From positions 4,120,771 through 4,184,770 of the forward strand of contig NZ_KV878783.1 of assembly GCF_001890765.1 (NCBI RefSeq): 64,000 bases of DNA, in the 5' to 3' direction. The DNA is from Spirulina major PCC 6313. GTDB taxonomy: Bacteria; Cyanobacteriota; Cyanobacteriia; Cyanobacteriales; Spirulinaceae. This document shows positions 17,567 through 27,400 of the stretch, in pieces (positions within the stretch are counted from its first letter, which is position 1; each line of letters starts with the position of its first letter). The notes beneath the pieces were generated by a model. That model was not told the origin of the DNA. It was given only the letters and a program-made list of their open reading frames with translations, and searched no databases. The translations under genes were made by a program, and so were the position numbers.

Positions 17567-17606
17567 AAAAAGAGAGAGTGACATTGAATTGTTCTCTCTC
17601 TTTTTT
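17567..17606 (+). terminator. Rho-independent terminator after psaI
   Basis: A 12-bp stem AAAAAGAGAGAG / CTCTCTCTTTTT with a 15-nt loop runs into a T-tract, 108 bp after the psaI stop. It would end the psaL-psaI transcript. Confidence 0.8.
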
Positions 17607-17752
17607 CGTGACTTGTTTCCAGTGAAGCGAATCAGCATTCAAGCTACACTGTGCCACTCACCCTAAAGCTCTCTTATAAAGAGACTCAGAACAATGAGGA
17701 TGCAAGTTAGCTGCCGATCAGCTTATAGCAATCCTATTTGATTCATGAACAG

Positions 17753-17982
17753 TTGACGTACTCCCCCGCATAAATGACGGGGGATTCTGGGTTCAGACAG
17801 CAATTGCAGGCGTAGCCCGTCTTATCTTGCCTAGCCCAATGGACAACGCCCTGCCCATACGGTGCTCACCCCGGAATTTTACTTCGCGCTAGCGAACGCT
17901 TTTATCGTATCACCACCAAATCAATTCGATTATTCGCTTATATCCCCCGAATAAAATTCAGGGGGCTTTACGCATCACGCTC
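17753..17982 (-). mobile_element. 230-bp deletion derivative of the IS608-like element
   Basis: On the minus strand it starts after TTAC (17983-17986 as GTAA) and ends in TCAA (17753-17756 as TTGA), as the four full copies do. Both terminal hairpins are present in diverged form (CCCCCGCATAAATGACGGGGG and CCCCCGAATAAAATTCAGGGGG). A stretch reading CAATTGCAGGCGTAGCC and CCTAGCCCAATGG is the decayed 3' end of tnpB. More than a kilobase between the ends is gone. It can only move in trans. Confidence 0.8.
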
Positions 17983-18077
17983 GTAAGGGGCTTCAGTCCC
18001 TTGTTGATGAGGAGATCAGATCTCCGATTGATTTAGGATCGCTATAACTCCAGGTTTTACAGCTTGTTCACTCATGA

Positions 18078-18111
18078 CCTTCACCCCAAACCCCTCTCCC
18101 ACGGGGCGAGG
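18078..18111. repeat. CCTTCACCCCAAACCCC palindromic-type intergenic repeat
   Basis: This one-sided copy of the CCCTCACCCC intergenic family runs through CCCCTCTCCCACGGGGCGAG. The same bases flank the IS4 relic at 3481-3516. Confidence 0.6.
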
Positions 18112-18138
18112 ATCTTCTGATCTGTACTTGGCTCAACA

Positions 18139-18960
18139 TCACTCAGCCATTTTGCATTCTTTGATCCAGGTTTGATTCAGCCAAGCCCCGGTGCGATCGT
18201 ATTGGCGCACTAAGCGCAGGCGTGTTGTCGGATTGAGGAGCCAGCCCAATTCACAGACAAAGGCGGTGACGCGGGGAATCCGTTGCGGACAGAGGGATGA
18301 ACCACCATGGGGTAATAGCAATAATTGATAGGACAGTTCACTTTGGGTGAAGAGGAGGCGATCGCCCACTCGTTGCCCTTGGGATGCGATCGCTGGACTT
18401 GACCCATAGGTGAGGGTTTGGGCGATCGTGTCGGGGGCGGTTTGGGTGATGGTTAAATGGGTCGGGAACGATGACACCGTCCAATCTTGGTGATAGGTCA
18501 CCGCTTCTCCCTGCCAGGTTCCCACCAACTGCTCCATCGTCAACGTCGGACGCACCACCGGATCACACCCCGCCCGCGTTTCCGTAATCAACACCAAATA
18601 ATCCAACTCCCCGCCCCGCTGATACATCTGCACCAACCGTAAACGGGCTTCGGGCTGGGTTAAGCCAAATTCAGTGCCAAAATCTGACACAGGACTCCAT
18701 TGCATTGATCCTTTGGTAAATGAGCCATCATTCCCAAACAAAACACTGCGGGAAAGGGTCGCGAATTCGTTGCGGTGGGTGGTAGACGGGGCATCGGCGG
18801 GGAAGCGGGTCAACTCAAAGCGGGCAGCGCGATCGCCCAACTGTTCCAAACAAAGCCGCGACGGAGTTTGACTAGCGATCGCCCCCTCCGGACTTAACCG
18901 GATAAACGTTCCCTCCCACGTCCCCGCATTTTGCAATAAATTTTCCCACTGAGAAGCCAT
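18139..18960 (-). CDS. DUF3598 family protein
   Basis: 273 residues. The opening QWENLLQNAGTWEGTFIRLSPEG and the second-half repeat of the same pattern (LTMEQLVGTWQGEAVTYHQD) show two related beta-barrel halves, as in DUF3598, a lipocalin-like cyanobacterial family distantly related to the CpcS chromophore lyases. The end RLRLVRQYDRTGAWLNQTWI is family-like. No enzymatic role is established. Confidence 0.8.
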   Translation of the reverse strand: MASQWENLLQNAGTWEGTFIRLSPEGAIASQTPSRLCLEQLGDRAARFELTRFPADAPSTTHRNEFATLSRSVLFGNDGSFTKGSMQWSPVSDFGTEFGLTQPEARLRLVQMYQRGGELDYLVLITETRAGCDPVVRPTLTMEQLVGTWQGEAVTYHQDWTVSSFPTHLTITQTAPDTIAQTLTYGSSPAIASQGQRVGDRLLFTQSELSYQLLLLPHGGSSLCPQRIPRVTAFVCELGWLLNPTTRLRLVRQYDRTGAWLNQTWIKECKMAE

Positions 18961-19048
18961 AACCTACATCTCTCCTGATCGCCACACTTTGCCATTTTCA
19001 GGGTAAACCCTGGAATAGGGCTGACACCCATCGGAACTGCGATCGCGT

Positions 19049-20026
19049 TTAAGCGTGGGGATATAAGCCCCGGCTCACCAACCAATCCGGGTTATAGAGC
19101 TTCGATTGATAGCGCGAACCGCCATCACACAGTACCGTTGCGATCGTATGACCCGGCCCCATCTCCTTCGCCAACGCATAGGCCGCCGCCACATTAATCC
19201 CCACGGAACCGCCCATAAATAACCCTTCTTTTTCGAGCAGTTGGTACAGCACCCGCACACATTCTTTATCGTCAATTTGGATCGCGTCATCAATAGGCAC
19301 ACCCTCCATATTGCCCGTGATCCGGCTATTGCCAATCCCCTCAGTGATTGAACTGCCTTCGGGGTTAATCTCCCCCGTTTTCACGTAGCTATAAAGACCG
19401 CTCCCCATCGGGTCAGCCACCACACAGCGAATGTCCGGATTTTTCTCCTTCAAAAATAGAGTGACCCCGGCATAGGTTCCCCCCGTCCCCGTCGCCGCCA
19501 CCCAACCATCGATCGCGCCATCGGTTTGGGCCCAGAGTTCGGGGCCCGTGGTTTCGTAGTGGGCGTTACGATTCGCCAGGTTTTCAAACTGATTCGCCCA
19601 GATGCCGTTTTCTAATTCCTCCGCCACCCGGCCCGACAGTTTGACGTAGTTGTTGGGGTCTTTATAGGGCACGGCGGGCACGGGGCGAACCTCTGCGCCG
19701 AGGGTGCGCAGCATATCCATTTTTTCTTGAGATTGGGTTTCTGGGATGATGATCAGGCATTTGTAGCCTTTGGCATTGCAGATATGGGCTAGGCCAATCC
19801 CGGTGTTGCCCGCAGTGCCTTCAACCACGGTGCCGCCGGGCTTTAAGTGTCCTTGTTTTTCCGCCGCTTCGATGATGTAGAGGGCGGCCCGGTCTTTAAC
19901 AGACCCGCCGGGATTTAAAAACTCAGCTTTACCCAGAATTTCACACCCGGTTTCATCACTAAAACTGTTGAGGCGAAGGAGGGGTGTGTTTCCGACTGTA
20001 CCGACAAAACCGTTTTTAATATCCAT
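19049..20026 (-). CDS. cysK: Cysteine synthase A (O-acetylserine sulfhydrylase)
   Basis: 325 residues. This PLP enzyme makes cysteine from O-acetylserine and sulfide. Visible motifs are the PLP lysine region EFLNPGGSVKDRAALYII, the substrate loop EGTAGNTGIGLAHI, the phosphate-binding GTGGTYAG and the C-terminal MGGSVGINVAAAYALA. The VEGTAGNTG form and length fit a CysK-like branch rather than cystathionine beta-synthase. Confidence 0.93.
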   Translation of the reverse strand: MDIKNGFVGTVGNTPLLRLNSFSDETGCEILGKAEFLNPGGSVKDRAALYIIEAAEKQGHLKPGGTVVEGTAGNTGIGLAHICNAKGYKCLIIIPETQSQEKMDMLRTLGAEVRPVPAVPYKDPNNYVKLSGRVAEELENGIWANQFENLANRNAHYETTGPELWAQTDGAIDGWVAATGTGGTYAGVTLFLKEKNPDIRCVVADPMGSGLYSYVKTGEINPEGSSITEGIGNSRITGNMEGVPIDDAIQIDDKECVRVLYQLLEKEGLFMGGSVGINVAAAYALAKEMGPGHTIATVLCDGGSRYQSKLYNPDWLVSRGLYPHA

Positions 20027-20091
20027 GGGGCGTGAGGAATGACCGATTGTACTCCGTGGTTATTGTACCGGGTTGGGGGGTAGGGGCGGGG

Positions 20092-20793
20092 TTAGGCATC
20101 GTCTTCAAATTTGTAGCCGAGGCCGATGACGGTTTTGATGAATTGGGGTTGGGAGGGGTCGAATTCAACTTTTTTCCGGAGGCGGCCAACGTGGGTATCG
20201 ACGACGCGCTCATCGCCAAAGAAGTCATCCCCCCAGAGTTTTTCGATCAGTTGGGGGCGTGTCCAGACGCGGCCGGGGTAGCTGAGGAAGACGCTGAGGA
20301 GGTTGAATTCAAGGGCGGTGAGGTCAAGAATTTCGTCGCCGTGGCTGGGATTGTGGCGGGTGACGAGGTGTTGATCGAGGTCGAGGGTGAAGTGAGCGGT
20401 TTGGTGGAGGCGGCTTTTTTCGCCGCGCAGGCTACGGCGCAGGAGGGCGCGGACGCGGGCGACGAGTTCGCGGGGGCTGAAGGGTTTGACGAGATAGTCA
20501 TCGGCTCCGGTGGAAAGGCCGATGACGCGATCGATCTCGTCGCTGCGGGCGGTGAGCATTAGGATGTAGGGGTCTTTGGGGAGGCCCATTTGACGAATAC
20601 GGGTGCAGACTTCGAGGCCGTCGAGGCCGGGAAGCATCAGGTCAAGGATGATTAGGTCGGGCTGAATGCTTTGCACAAGGTGGAGGGCTTGGGGGCCGTC
20701 GGCGGCGCGATCGCACCCAAACCCCTCCCGCGCCAAGGTATCGCTCAACAGTTGAGCGATTTCGGCGTTGTCTTCCACAATGAGAATTTTCAT
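20092..20793 (-). CDS. OmpR-family response regulator
   Basis: 233 residues from ATG 20793. The open frame runs further upstream into TnpB element copy 2, but that part is transposon sequence. The receiver domain has ILIVEDN (acidic pocket), phospho-acceptor DLIILDLMLPG and [18 protein letters not shown]. The winged-helix output domain is LTALEFNLLSVFLSYPGRVWTRPQLIEKLWG and VVDTHVGRLRKK. No kinase is adjacent. The element begins 36 bp upstream, so its native promoter is probably displaced. Confidence 0.92.
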   Translation of the reverse strand: MKILIVEDNAEIAQLLSDTLAREGFGCDRAADGPQALHLVQSIQPDLIILDLMLPGLDGLEVCTRIRQMGLPKDPYILMLTARSDEIDRVIGLSTGADDYLVKPFSPRELVARVRALLRRSLRGEKSRLHQTAHFTLDLDQHLVTRHNPSHGDEILDLTALEFNLLSVFLSYPGRVWTRPQLIEKLWGDDFFGDERVVDTHVGRLRKKVEFDPSQPQFIKTVIGLGYKFEDDA

Positions 20794-20828
20794 GGTGGTG
20801 ATTGCGTCAAGGGTATGAACGATCTTAC

Positions 20829-22086
20829 GAATGTAAAGCGTAAAGCCCCCGTTTTCCAAACGGGGGATATAAAGCGAAGGGCTGAATTTATTCAGCCGTG
20901 ATACCGAGGTATCATAGCAACCATGAAAACGCTCAAGTTCAAGCTCTACCAGCATAAGCGGAATAGATACCTCAAGCGGACAATCAATGCCGCAGGGCGT
21001 ATCTACAACCATTGTGTTGCCCTCCACAAACGGTACTACCGAATGTGGGGCAAGCACTTGAACTGCGCCCGACTGCAAAAACACATCGCCAAGCTTCGGA
21101 AACGGAACCCCTGGTGGTTACAAGTGGGTTCTCAAGCCGTACAGGATATCAGCCAACGAATTGAGAAAGCGTATCAACTGTTCTTCAAACACAACAAAAA
21201 AGGCGTTCGCCTGCCAAACTTTAAGAAGACCCGAAAGTACAAATCCTTCACCCTCAAGCAAGCTGGGTACAAATTCCTCGGTGGCAACCGGGTCAGGATT
21301 GGGAACAAAGTCTATCAATATTGGAACTCTCGCCCCATTGAGGGCAAGGTCAAGACCGTGACGATTAAACGAACTCCCTTGGGAGAACTGTTCATGATTG
21401 TCACGGTAGATACCCTGTCAGACCCCAAGTCAAAACCGAGACAGGTAACATTGCTGGTTTTGATTTTGGACTTAAGACGTTTCTGACCTGTTCGGAGGGA
21501 TTCAAGATTGATGCCCCCTTGTTCTTCAAGCAGTCACTCAATGCAGTTCGCAAAGCAAGTCGAGAATTATCTCGCAAGCAAAAGGGTTCAGCGAATCGAG
21601 AACGTGCCCGATTGAACTTAGCCCGCAAGCATGAAGATATTGCCCATCGACGGCGGGACTGGTTCTGGAAGTTGGCTCACCGCCTGACGAATCAGTTTGA
21701 TGTGCTGTGTTTTGAAACCTTGAACCTCAAGGCGATGCAGCGGCTTTGGGGGCGTAAGGTGAGTGATTTGGCGTTTCGGGAGTTTCTGCAAATCCTGGAG
21801 TGGGTGGCGACGAAGAAGGGGAAGCGGGTGGTCTATGTTGACCGCTGGTTCCCTTCGAGCAAGACCTGTTCAAGTTGTGGTCATATTTTGGAGCATCTGG
21901 ATTTAGAGACTCGCCATTGGCGGTGTCCCAGTTGCTCGACAGAGAATGACCGGGATGAGAATGCGGCGATGAATATTAAAGTGGCTGGGGCTTCAGCCAT
22001 TGGGTTAGGTGATGTCAGACAGGCGTTGCCTGCTATTGCTGTTTGATCCCAGAATCCCCCGTTTTCTAAACGGGGGAGTAAGTCAA
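20829..22086 (+). mobile_element. IS608-like TnpB-only element, copy 2 (tnpB frameshifted)
   Basis: 1,258 bp between TTAC (20825-20828) and TCAA (22083-22086). Compared with the other copies it has one extra A in the left leader (ATATAAAGCG) and one lost base in tnpB, so the length is unchanged. The left flank is the regulator promoter and the right flank a truncated GGDEF gene. Confidence 0.92.
20923..22046 (+). pseudogene. tnpB: tnpB with one-base deletion (copy 2)
   Basis: The frame follows copy 1 to DTLSD, where CAGACCCC replaces CAGAACCCC at about 21421. The frame shifts and stops at 21486. The rest, from APLFFKQSLNAVRK onward with CFETLNLK and the zinc finger, is intact in the other frame to 22046. 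The first RuvC Asp lies just after the break, so no active nuclease is made. Confidence 0.9.
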
Positions 22087-22243
22087 CATTTCCATTGGCA
22101 TTGCGGAATTTCCACACCATGGGTCTACGGAATGTGATCTCTTACAGGCGGCGGATGCGGCGTTGTACGCGGCGAAGGAAGGGGGGCGTGATTGTACTGT
22201 GGTGGCGACGGTGACGGCTAAGCCCGCGATGCTCCGTTCTTAG
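22087..22243 (+). pseudogene. GGDEF (diguanylate cyclase) 3' stub
   Basis: Directly after the element, in frame, are ISIGIAEFPHHGSTECDLLQ and AADAALYAAKEGGRDC, the last ~50 residues of a GGDEF domain, ending at TAG 22243. No start, GG[DE]EF site or upstream part exists on the other side of the element, so the gene's 5' portion has been lost, probably by a deletion ending at the element. Confidence 0.75.
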
Positions 22244-23007
22244 CACCACTGGGAGATGTCTTGATGAAACTGATCGAGGGAGAGGAGTTGGAAGCGATCG
22301 TGGTGTTGGGCAGTCTCTCGCATGGCTGCGGTGTTGTAGCCCCAGTCGGCGAGGAAAAGTTTAACGATGCGCAGATCCGGTTGGTCGGCGATATTTTCTA
22401 GGGTACTGAGGCGGTCTTCAATAAACCAGGCTTGGGGGGTTTGAAAGAGTAATTGGCGCAGGGAGTCGGCTTTGGGGCGTTTGACTTCTTTGCCGAAAAT
22501 ATGGGCGCGGGGAAAGTTGAGGCCCTGTTGCCGGAGGAGTTGGTCAATGAAGCGGCCTTCTTTGGTGCTGATGATCCACAGTTCTGGTGTGTCGGCGGCG
22601 AGCCAGGTGCGCAGACGATCGAGAACGCCGGGATAGAAGCGGTGGAGAGCAAGCCAGCCGTCTAGATCCGTTTGCATCCATTGGTCGCGGACGTGATCAA
22701 CAACGGTGGCAAGATGGATACGATCGCACTCTTCGGCCTTAACAATTTCATTACGAATCGGGGCCCAATGGTCAGCGATCGCGTCACCGGAAACCCCCGT
22801 GACCAATGCTCGCAACAGTATCGGCATTTCCCAGCCACTTTCAATCACCGGGCGGAGGCGACAAAATTCCGCTTCCCAGGGGGATAAATCGAGGCTTTTC
22901 CCCCAGAGAACGGAATAGGCCCGACAGGTGGTTTGAAAATATTCGAGTAACCCATCACAGATGACCCCATCAAAATCAAGTGCGAGGAGTGGTAAGTCTG
23001 GAGCCAT
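22240..23007 (-). CDS. HAD-family hydrolase
   Basis: 255 residues. Motif I is LALDFDGVICDG (nucleophile Asp), motif II is WIISTKEGRF (Thr/Ser position) and motif III/IV is KRPKADSLRQL with FIEDRLSTLENI. An alpha-helical cap covers about 25-125. This is a phosphatase-type HAD; the substrate cannot be read from sequence. The stop overlaps the GGDEF stub by 4 bp on the other strand. Confidence 0.85.
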   Translation of the reverse strand: MAPDLPLLALDFDGVICDGLLEYFQTTCRAYSVLWGKSLDLSPWEAEFCRLRPVIESGWEMPILLRALVTGVSGDAIADHWAPIRNEIVKAEECDRIHLATVVDHVRDQWMQTDLDGWLALHRFYPGVLDRLRTWLAADTPELWIISTKEGRFIDQLLRQQGLNFPRAHIFGKEVKRPKADSLRQLLFQTPQAWFIEDRLSTLENIADQPDLRIVKLFLADWGYNTAAMRETAQHHDRFQLLSLDQFHQDISQWC

Positions 23008-23045
23008 GGGTTCAGGGTGAGGGCCGACATCGGCAGCAACCTGGA

Positions 23046-23954
23046 CTAGGCTGGAAGAGCCGTAGAGGGCGATCGCATCCCGCTGAGGTGCTCCGCCTGT
23101 TGCTGCATCGCCTTCGAGTGTAACTCATGCTCTACTAAAAAAATATTCCCATAGAGATTGGCCACCACCTGCTTACCCCCTTGGGTCGCACAGAGATATT
23201 TCAGCCCATCCTGAATATAGGGCGCAACCACCGTCCAGAAAAACCCCGGCACACCGTCCCGCAAATCCCCCGGATGCTGATACCCCAATTGTTGATTGGT
23301 GCCATTTTCGGCAAATTCTTGAAACAGCGCGGGCAGTTTATCCAAATAGCGCGGGTCTGCCAATTGCCCCAGGAGATCCGCCGCTCGGATTAACCCCGGA
23401 TAGCCACGGGTGTCATCGTAACGAGTTCCGGATGGAACGGGAAAACGGGTCAGTTCGATGCCATCTTGGACACGCTTCACATCGATCAGGGGATGATCCC
23501 TAAACTGTTCTGCCACAAAGCGCTGACCCCGATCCACATGGTAGGGGGTGAGGCTTGCGTCGGTTTGGTCTGGGGTGAGGGTGACCATGCGGCTACCCAC
23601 GCCCGTGGTGTAGAGGTGGTATTGGGGGCGATCGCCCTGACAAATGCCTTTCAAATAGCCCACATCATGGCAGAGCAAGGCGAGGAGGCCGTGAAACCAG
23701 TCCTCCGGAGTCACGCCACCATCCTGCTGCTGCTTGCCCCGCAGGATTTCTTGGCCCGTTAAGGTCACCAGGATCGTATGCTCCACATCATGGTACGCCG
23801 CATCACTGGCCGCGATCGCCGTCAGCACCGTTGTAGCCACATCACCCAACACCTCACCATAGTCCGGGTGAATCTGCTCGTAGGTTTGGGCATAGCCCCG
23901 CCGCAACTGTTGACGACAATATTGAATTTCACGATCAACCATCTTGAACACCAT
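23046..23954 (-). CDS. HD-domain phosphohydrolase
   Basis: 302 residues from ATG 23954 (MVFKMVDREIQYCRQQLRRG), preceded by AGGGA. An in-frame upstream start at 24077 would add 41 residues without family features. HD metal residues are visible in YHDVEHTILVTL and LLCHDVGYLKG; conserved TPYHVDRG and RAADLLGQLADPRYLDKL follow. The family is a metal-dependent phosphohydrolase; the substrate is unknown. It lies 38 bp upstream of the HAD gene on the same strand, so both may be cotranscribed. Confidence 0.82.
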   Translation of the reverse strand: MVFKMVDREIQYCRQQLRRGYAQTYEQIHPDYGEVLGDVATTVLTAIAASDAAYHDVEHTILVTLTGQEILRGKQQQDGGVTPEDWFHGLLALLCHDVGYLKGICQGDRPQYHLYTTGVGSRMVTLTPDQTDASLTPYHVDRGQRFVAEQFRDHPLIDVKRVQDGIELTRFPVPSGTRYDDTRGYPGLIRAADLLGQLADPRYLDKLPALFQEFAENGTNQQLGYQHPGDLRDGVPGFFWTVVAPYIQDGLKYLCATQGGKQVVANLYGNIFLVEHELHSKAMQQQAEHLSGMRSPSTALPA

Positions 23955-24077
23955 GCGTTCCCTGAGATCCACCTTAGACACCAGTTGCCTCTGATCGGGC
24001 AAGGGGGATGGTTCAGAGACAAGACCCTTGACCCAGAACACAACAGAAGGCAAGCGGTTATGGCGCGATCGCACCAT

Positions 24078-24454
24078 CCCAGGGTCTGCTGATCCTCATT
24101 TCACCCCAACTGCTCCAGTATCCCCTAAAAAACCAGCGGAAATCAGTCCGTATTTTTACTTAATTCCTCGACAATACAACCGCAGGATGGCCAGCTGTCT
24201 TATTCTCTCATCCAAGCCAAAACAACCAAGCGGTTGGACCGTTCCCCATCCATGCCCCGCAATCTCCCAACCCCAGGATCGCCCAGGGACGTGGTCACCA
24301 TCCCCTCAGTTTTAAAGACTAAGGGATAATGCAGTTGAGCGGGATGGGGCACAGATTGCAATCCCTAGCACAGTCCTCAATCCGCTCGACACCGTAGCAT
24401 GGAAGATATAAATCCAAGCCAAACTTTAACGAGATCACCCTAAAGCATGACTGA
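24078..24454. other. Intergenic region without a clear gene
   Basis: About 375 bp between divergent genes. Only short frames without family features occur. Promoters for both neighbours are expected here, but no box pair stands out. Confidence 0.4.
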
Positions 24455-27400
24455 ATGCTTGGATCACTGATGACCATGTTTTCTCCTCTATCCCCTTATC
24501 TCTACACGGTTGGTGGCCCCCTCCAGCCCAATGCTCCTAGCTATGTCGTCCGCCCCGTTGATCATGAGTTGGAAATGGCTCTCAAGGGAGAGGGCTGCTG
24601 TGGGGTGTTTGCCCCCGGTCAGATGGGCAAAACGAGCCTGCGATTGCGAGTGATGGATCGCCTTCAGCGGGAGGGCTATGCCTGTGTGGCGTTGGAATTG
24701 ATGAAGATGGGCTGTGAGGATAGCACGTCCCAACAGTGGTATGGGGGCATCATGCAGCAGTTGGTGCTGCGGTTGGGGGTGGAGATGTCGTTGGGGGTGT
24801 GGTTACGCGATCGCGCCTTTCTCTCGCCGGTACAGCAATTCAGCGAACTCCTCGAAACCCTGATTTTCCCAACCGTCCAGGCCCCGATCGTGCTGTTTAT
24901 TGATGATGTGGAGCGTTTGGGGACACTTCAGTTTAGTCCTAATGACTTTTTTGCGGTGTTGCGGGGCTGCTGGGAGTCCGGGACAATTCGAGTGGCCCTG
25001 TTTGGGGATACCCTCGCCCCGGACGGGTTAGATCGAGCCGGTCGCGCCCTCCTCACTCAATGCGGCTCTCGGATCACCCCCGGTGGCTTTGCCCTGGCGG
25101 CCACTCAACCCCTCTGGCAGGGCTTGCGGGAGCATGTGCCCGATCCGGAGGCGATGATGGCGTTGATTTTGGACTGGACGGGGGGACAACCGTTTTTAAC
25201 CCAAAAACTCTGTGCGCTGATTGTCCAAGCCCCCCAGTCCCCTCCGGCGGATGGCCAAGGGGCCTGGCTAACGCAGTTGATCACGACGCAACTGCTCGAC
25301 CCGTGGGCAAGCCACGATCAGCCGCCCCATCTGCGGTTGATCTGCGATCGCCTTTTGGCCCCTGGTCCTAACCTATTGCCGCGTTTACAGGGGTATCAGG
25401 CCGTGGTGACAGGCCAAGGGGAAGCGGTGGAACGGAGCGCGGTGCAGCAGGAGTTGCAGGTGCTGGGGTTGATTCGGGTCGAGTCGGGGCGGGCGCGGGT
25501 GGCGAACCGGATTTATCAGGCGGTGTTTTCGGCGGTGTGGGTACAGGAGGCGATCGCCACCCTCCAGCCGGATTTTATCAACTTGGTGCTGGAACAAGAA
25601 CATCAATTACTCACCGTTTTGAAGGGGCAGACCGGCCAGGATTTTGAAGATCTGTTGGGGTCGATTTTGGGAACTTTAATTCTCAACCTGGGGGAAATGC
25701 TGGCGGCGGATCATGTCAACTTGTTTTTTTTGAATTCGGAGACCGATGAACTCTGGTCGATCTTGACCCAAACCACGGTCAGCCACAGCACCAAGATTCA
25801 ACTTTTTGCCGAGACTGCCACCCCAGAGCGTGTCATGATCTATAAAAAGGCGGTGCATGTGTCGAGAACCACGGCCAACGATTGGGGGGTGATTGTGGCC
25901 AATGTTCAAGCCCAAACGGCACTGTTTCGCAATGAATTGACGCTGCCGTTGCGGGATGAAACGGGGGAAATTGTCGCCTTTATTCAGGTGATGAATAAGC
26001 TCAAAGTTCCCTCCCGTCCAGAGTTACCCCTCGTGGAACGCATTGACCTCAATGGGTTTACCGAACGCGATCGCGATCGCCTCAACACCGCCGCCCCCGC
26101 CCTCCATCGGATGCTCAAGCGTTGCCAAGACTGCTACAGCTTTACCCAGCGCCTCCATATTTCTGAAGCGATCGCCGAAGCCACCCGCACCGTCGCCCAC
26201 AGCAGCCTCAACACCCAAGACATCATCCGCCGCGTCATGGCCGCCGCCAAACGCCTCATGAACGCCGATCGCAGCACCCTCTGGCTCCTTGATGACCGTA
26301 ACGACCAACTCTGGACAGAGATTCCCTTTAGTGATGGCTCCGTCCACACGATCCGCATCCCCGTCAGCCAAGGCTTTGCCGGACAAGTCGCCGCCACCGG
26401 GCAACCCCTCAACATTCCCTACGACCTCTACGACCATCCCGACTCCGTCATCGCCCAGCAAACTGACCAACAGACCGGTTATCGCACCTGTAGCCTCCTT
26501 TGCCTACCGGTGTGGAGTCCCGACGGGGAATTATTGGGCGTGACCCAATTGGTGAATAAACGCCGCCCCGGAGCACAGGAACCCTACGACGCGAGAAACT
26601 GGCCCGCTGCCCCCTACGCCTTCCAAGCCAGTTTCGATCGCAACAGTCAACAATACCTCAAGATTTTTAATACCCAAGTGGGGATCGCTCTCCACAATGC
26701 CCGACAACTCGAACAGATGCAACGCCAAGCCCAACCGCGTTCCGACAATGCGGTGAGCCAAACCCTCGACCTCCTCAATCAAGTCATGGATGGGAATGGC
26801 TTTGACGATATTCTCGATACCACCTTGCGATCGATTACGCTGCGGGTGGGACGGGCGTTAAATGCCGATCGCACCACCATTTTTTTGCTTGATGAAGACA
26901 ATCAGGAATTTTGGTCAATCTTGGCGGAGGCGGACGGCACCAATGATTTAGAAATTCGGATTCCGGCGGATCAGGGCATTGTGGGGGAAACGGCGCGGTG
27001 TCGTCAGATTTTGAATATTCCCTACGATTTTTATGATGATCCCCGGTCGGCGATCGCCCAAATCCAGGATCGCAAAAATAACTATCGCACCTATACCCTC
27101 GTGGCCGTTCCCTTGCTCAATGAGCAAGGCAACCTGATCGCCGTCGTCCAATGCCTCAACAAACTCCAACGCTTCCACGATCGCACCGCCCCCCTCGCCC
27201 AACGCATCGACCCCGCCGGCTTCACCACCGCCGACATCAGCCGCTTTTTAGACAACACCCCCCTGATGCGGATGATCCTCGAAAGTTTCCGCGCCTACCA
27301 CCGCACCGCCAAGCAACAACGCATCGCCGCCGCCCTCATGGCCGCCACCCGCTCCGTCTCCCAAGGCAAACTCACCATTGACGGCGTGATTCACCAAGTC

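Noticed and set aside
20794-21084. N-terminal extension of the OmpR regulator
   Set aside because: The in-frame extension is antisense tnpB and leader sequence of element copy 2. The receiver domain starts at ATG 20793.
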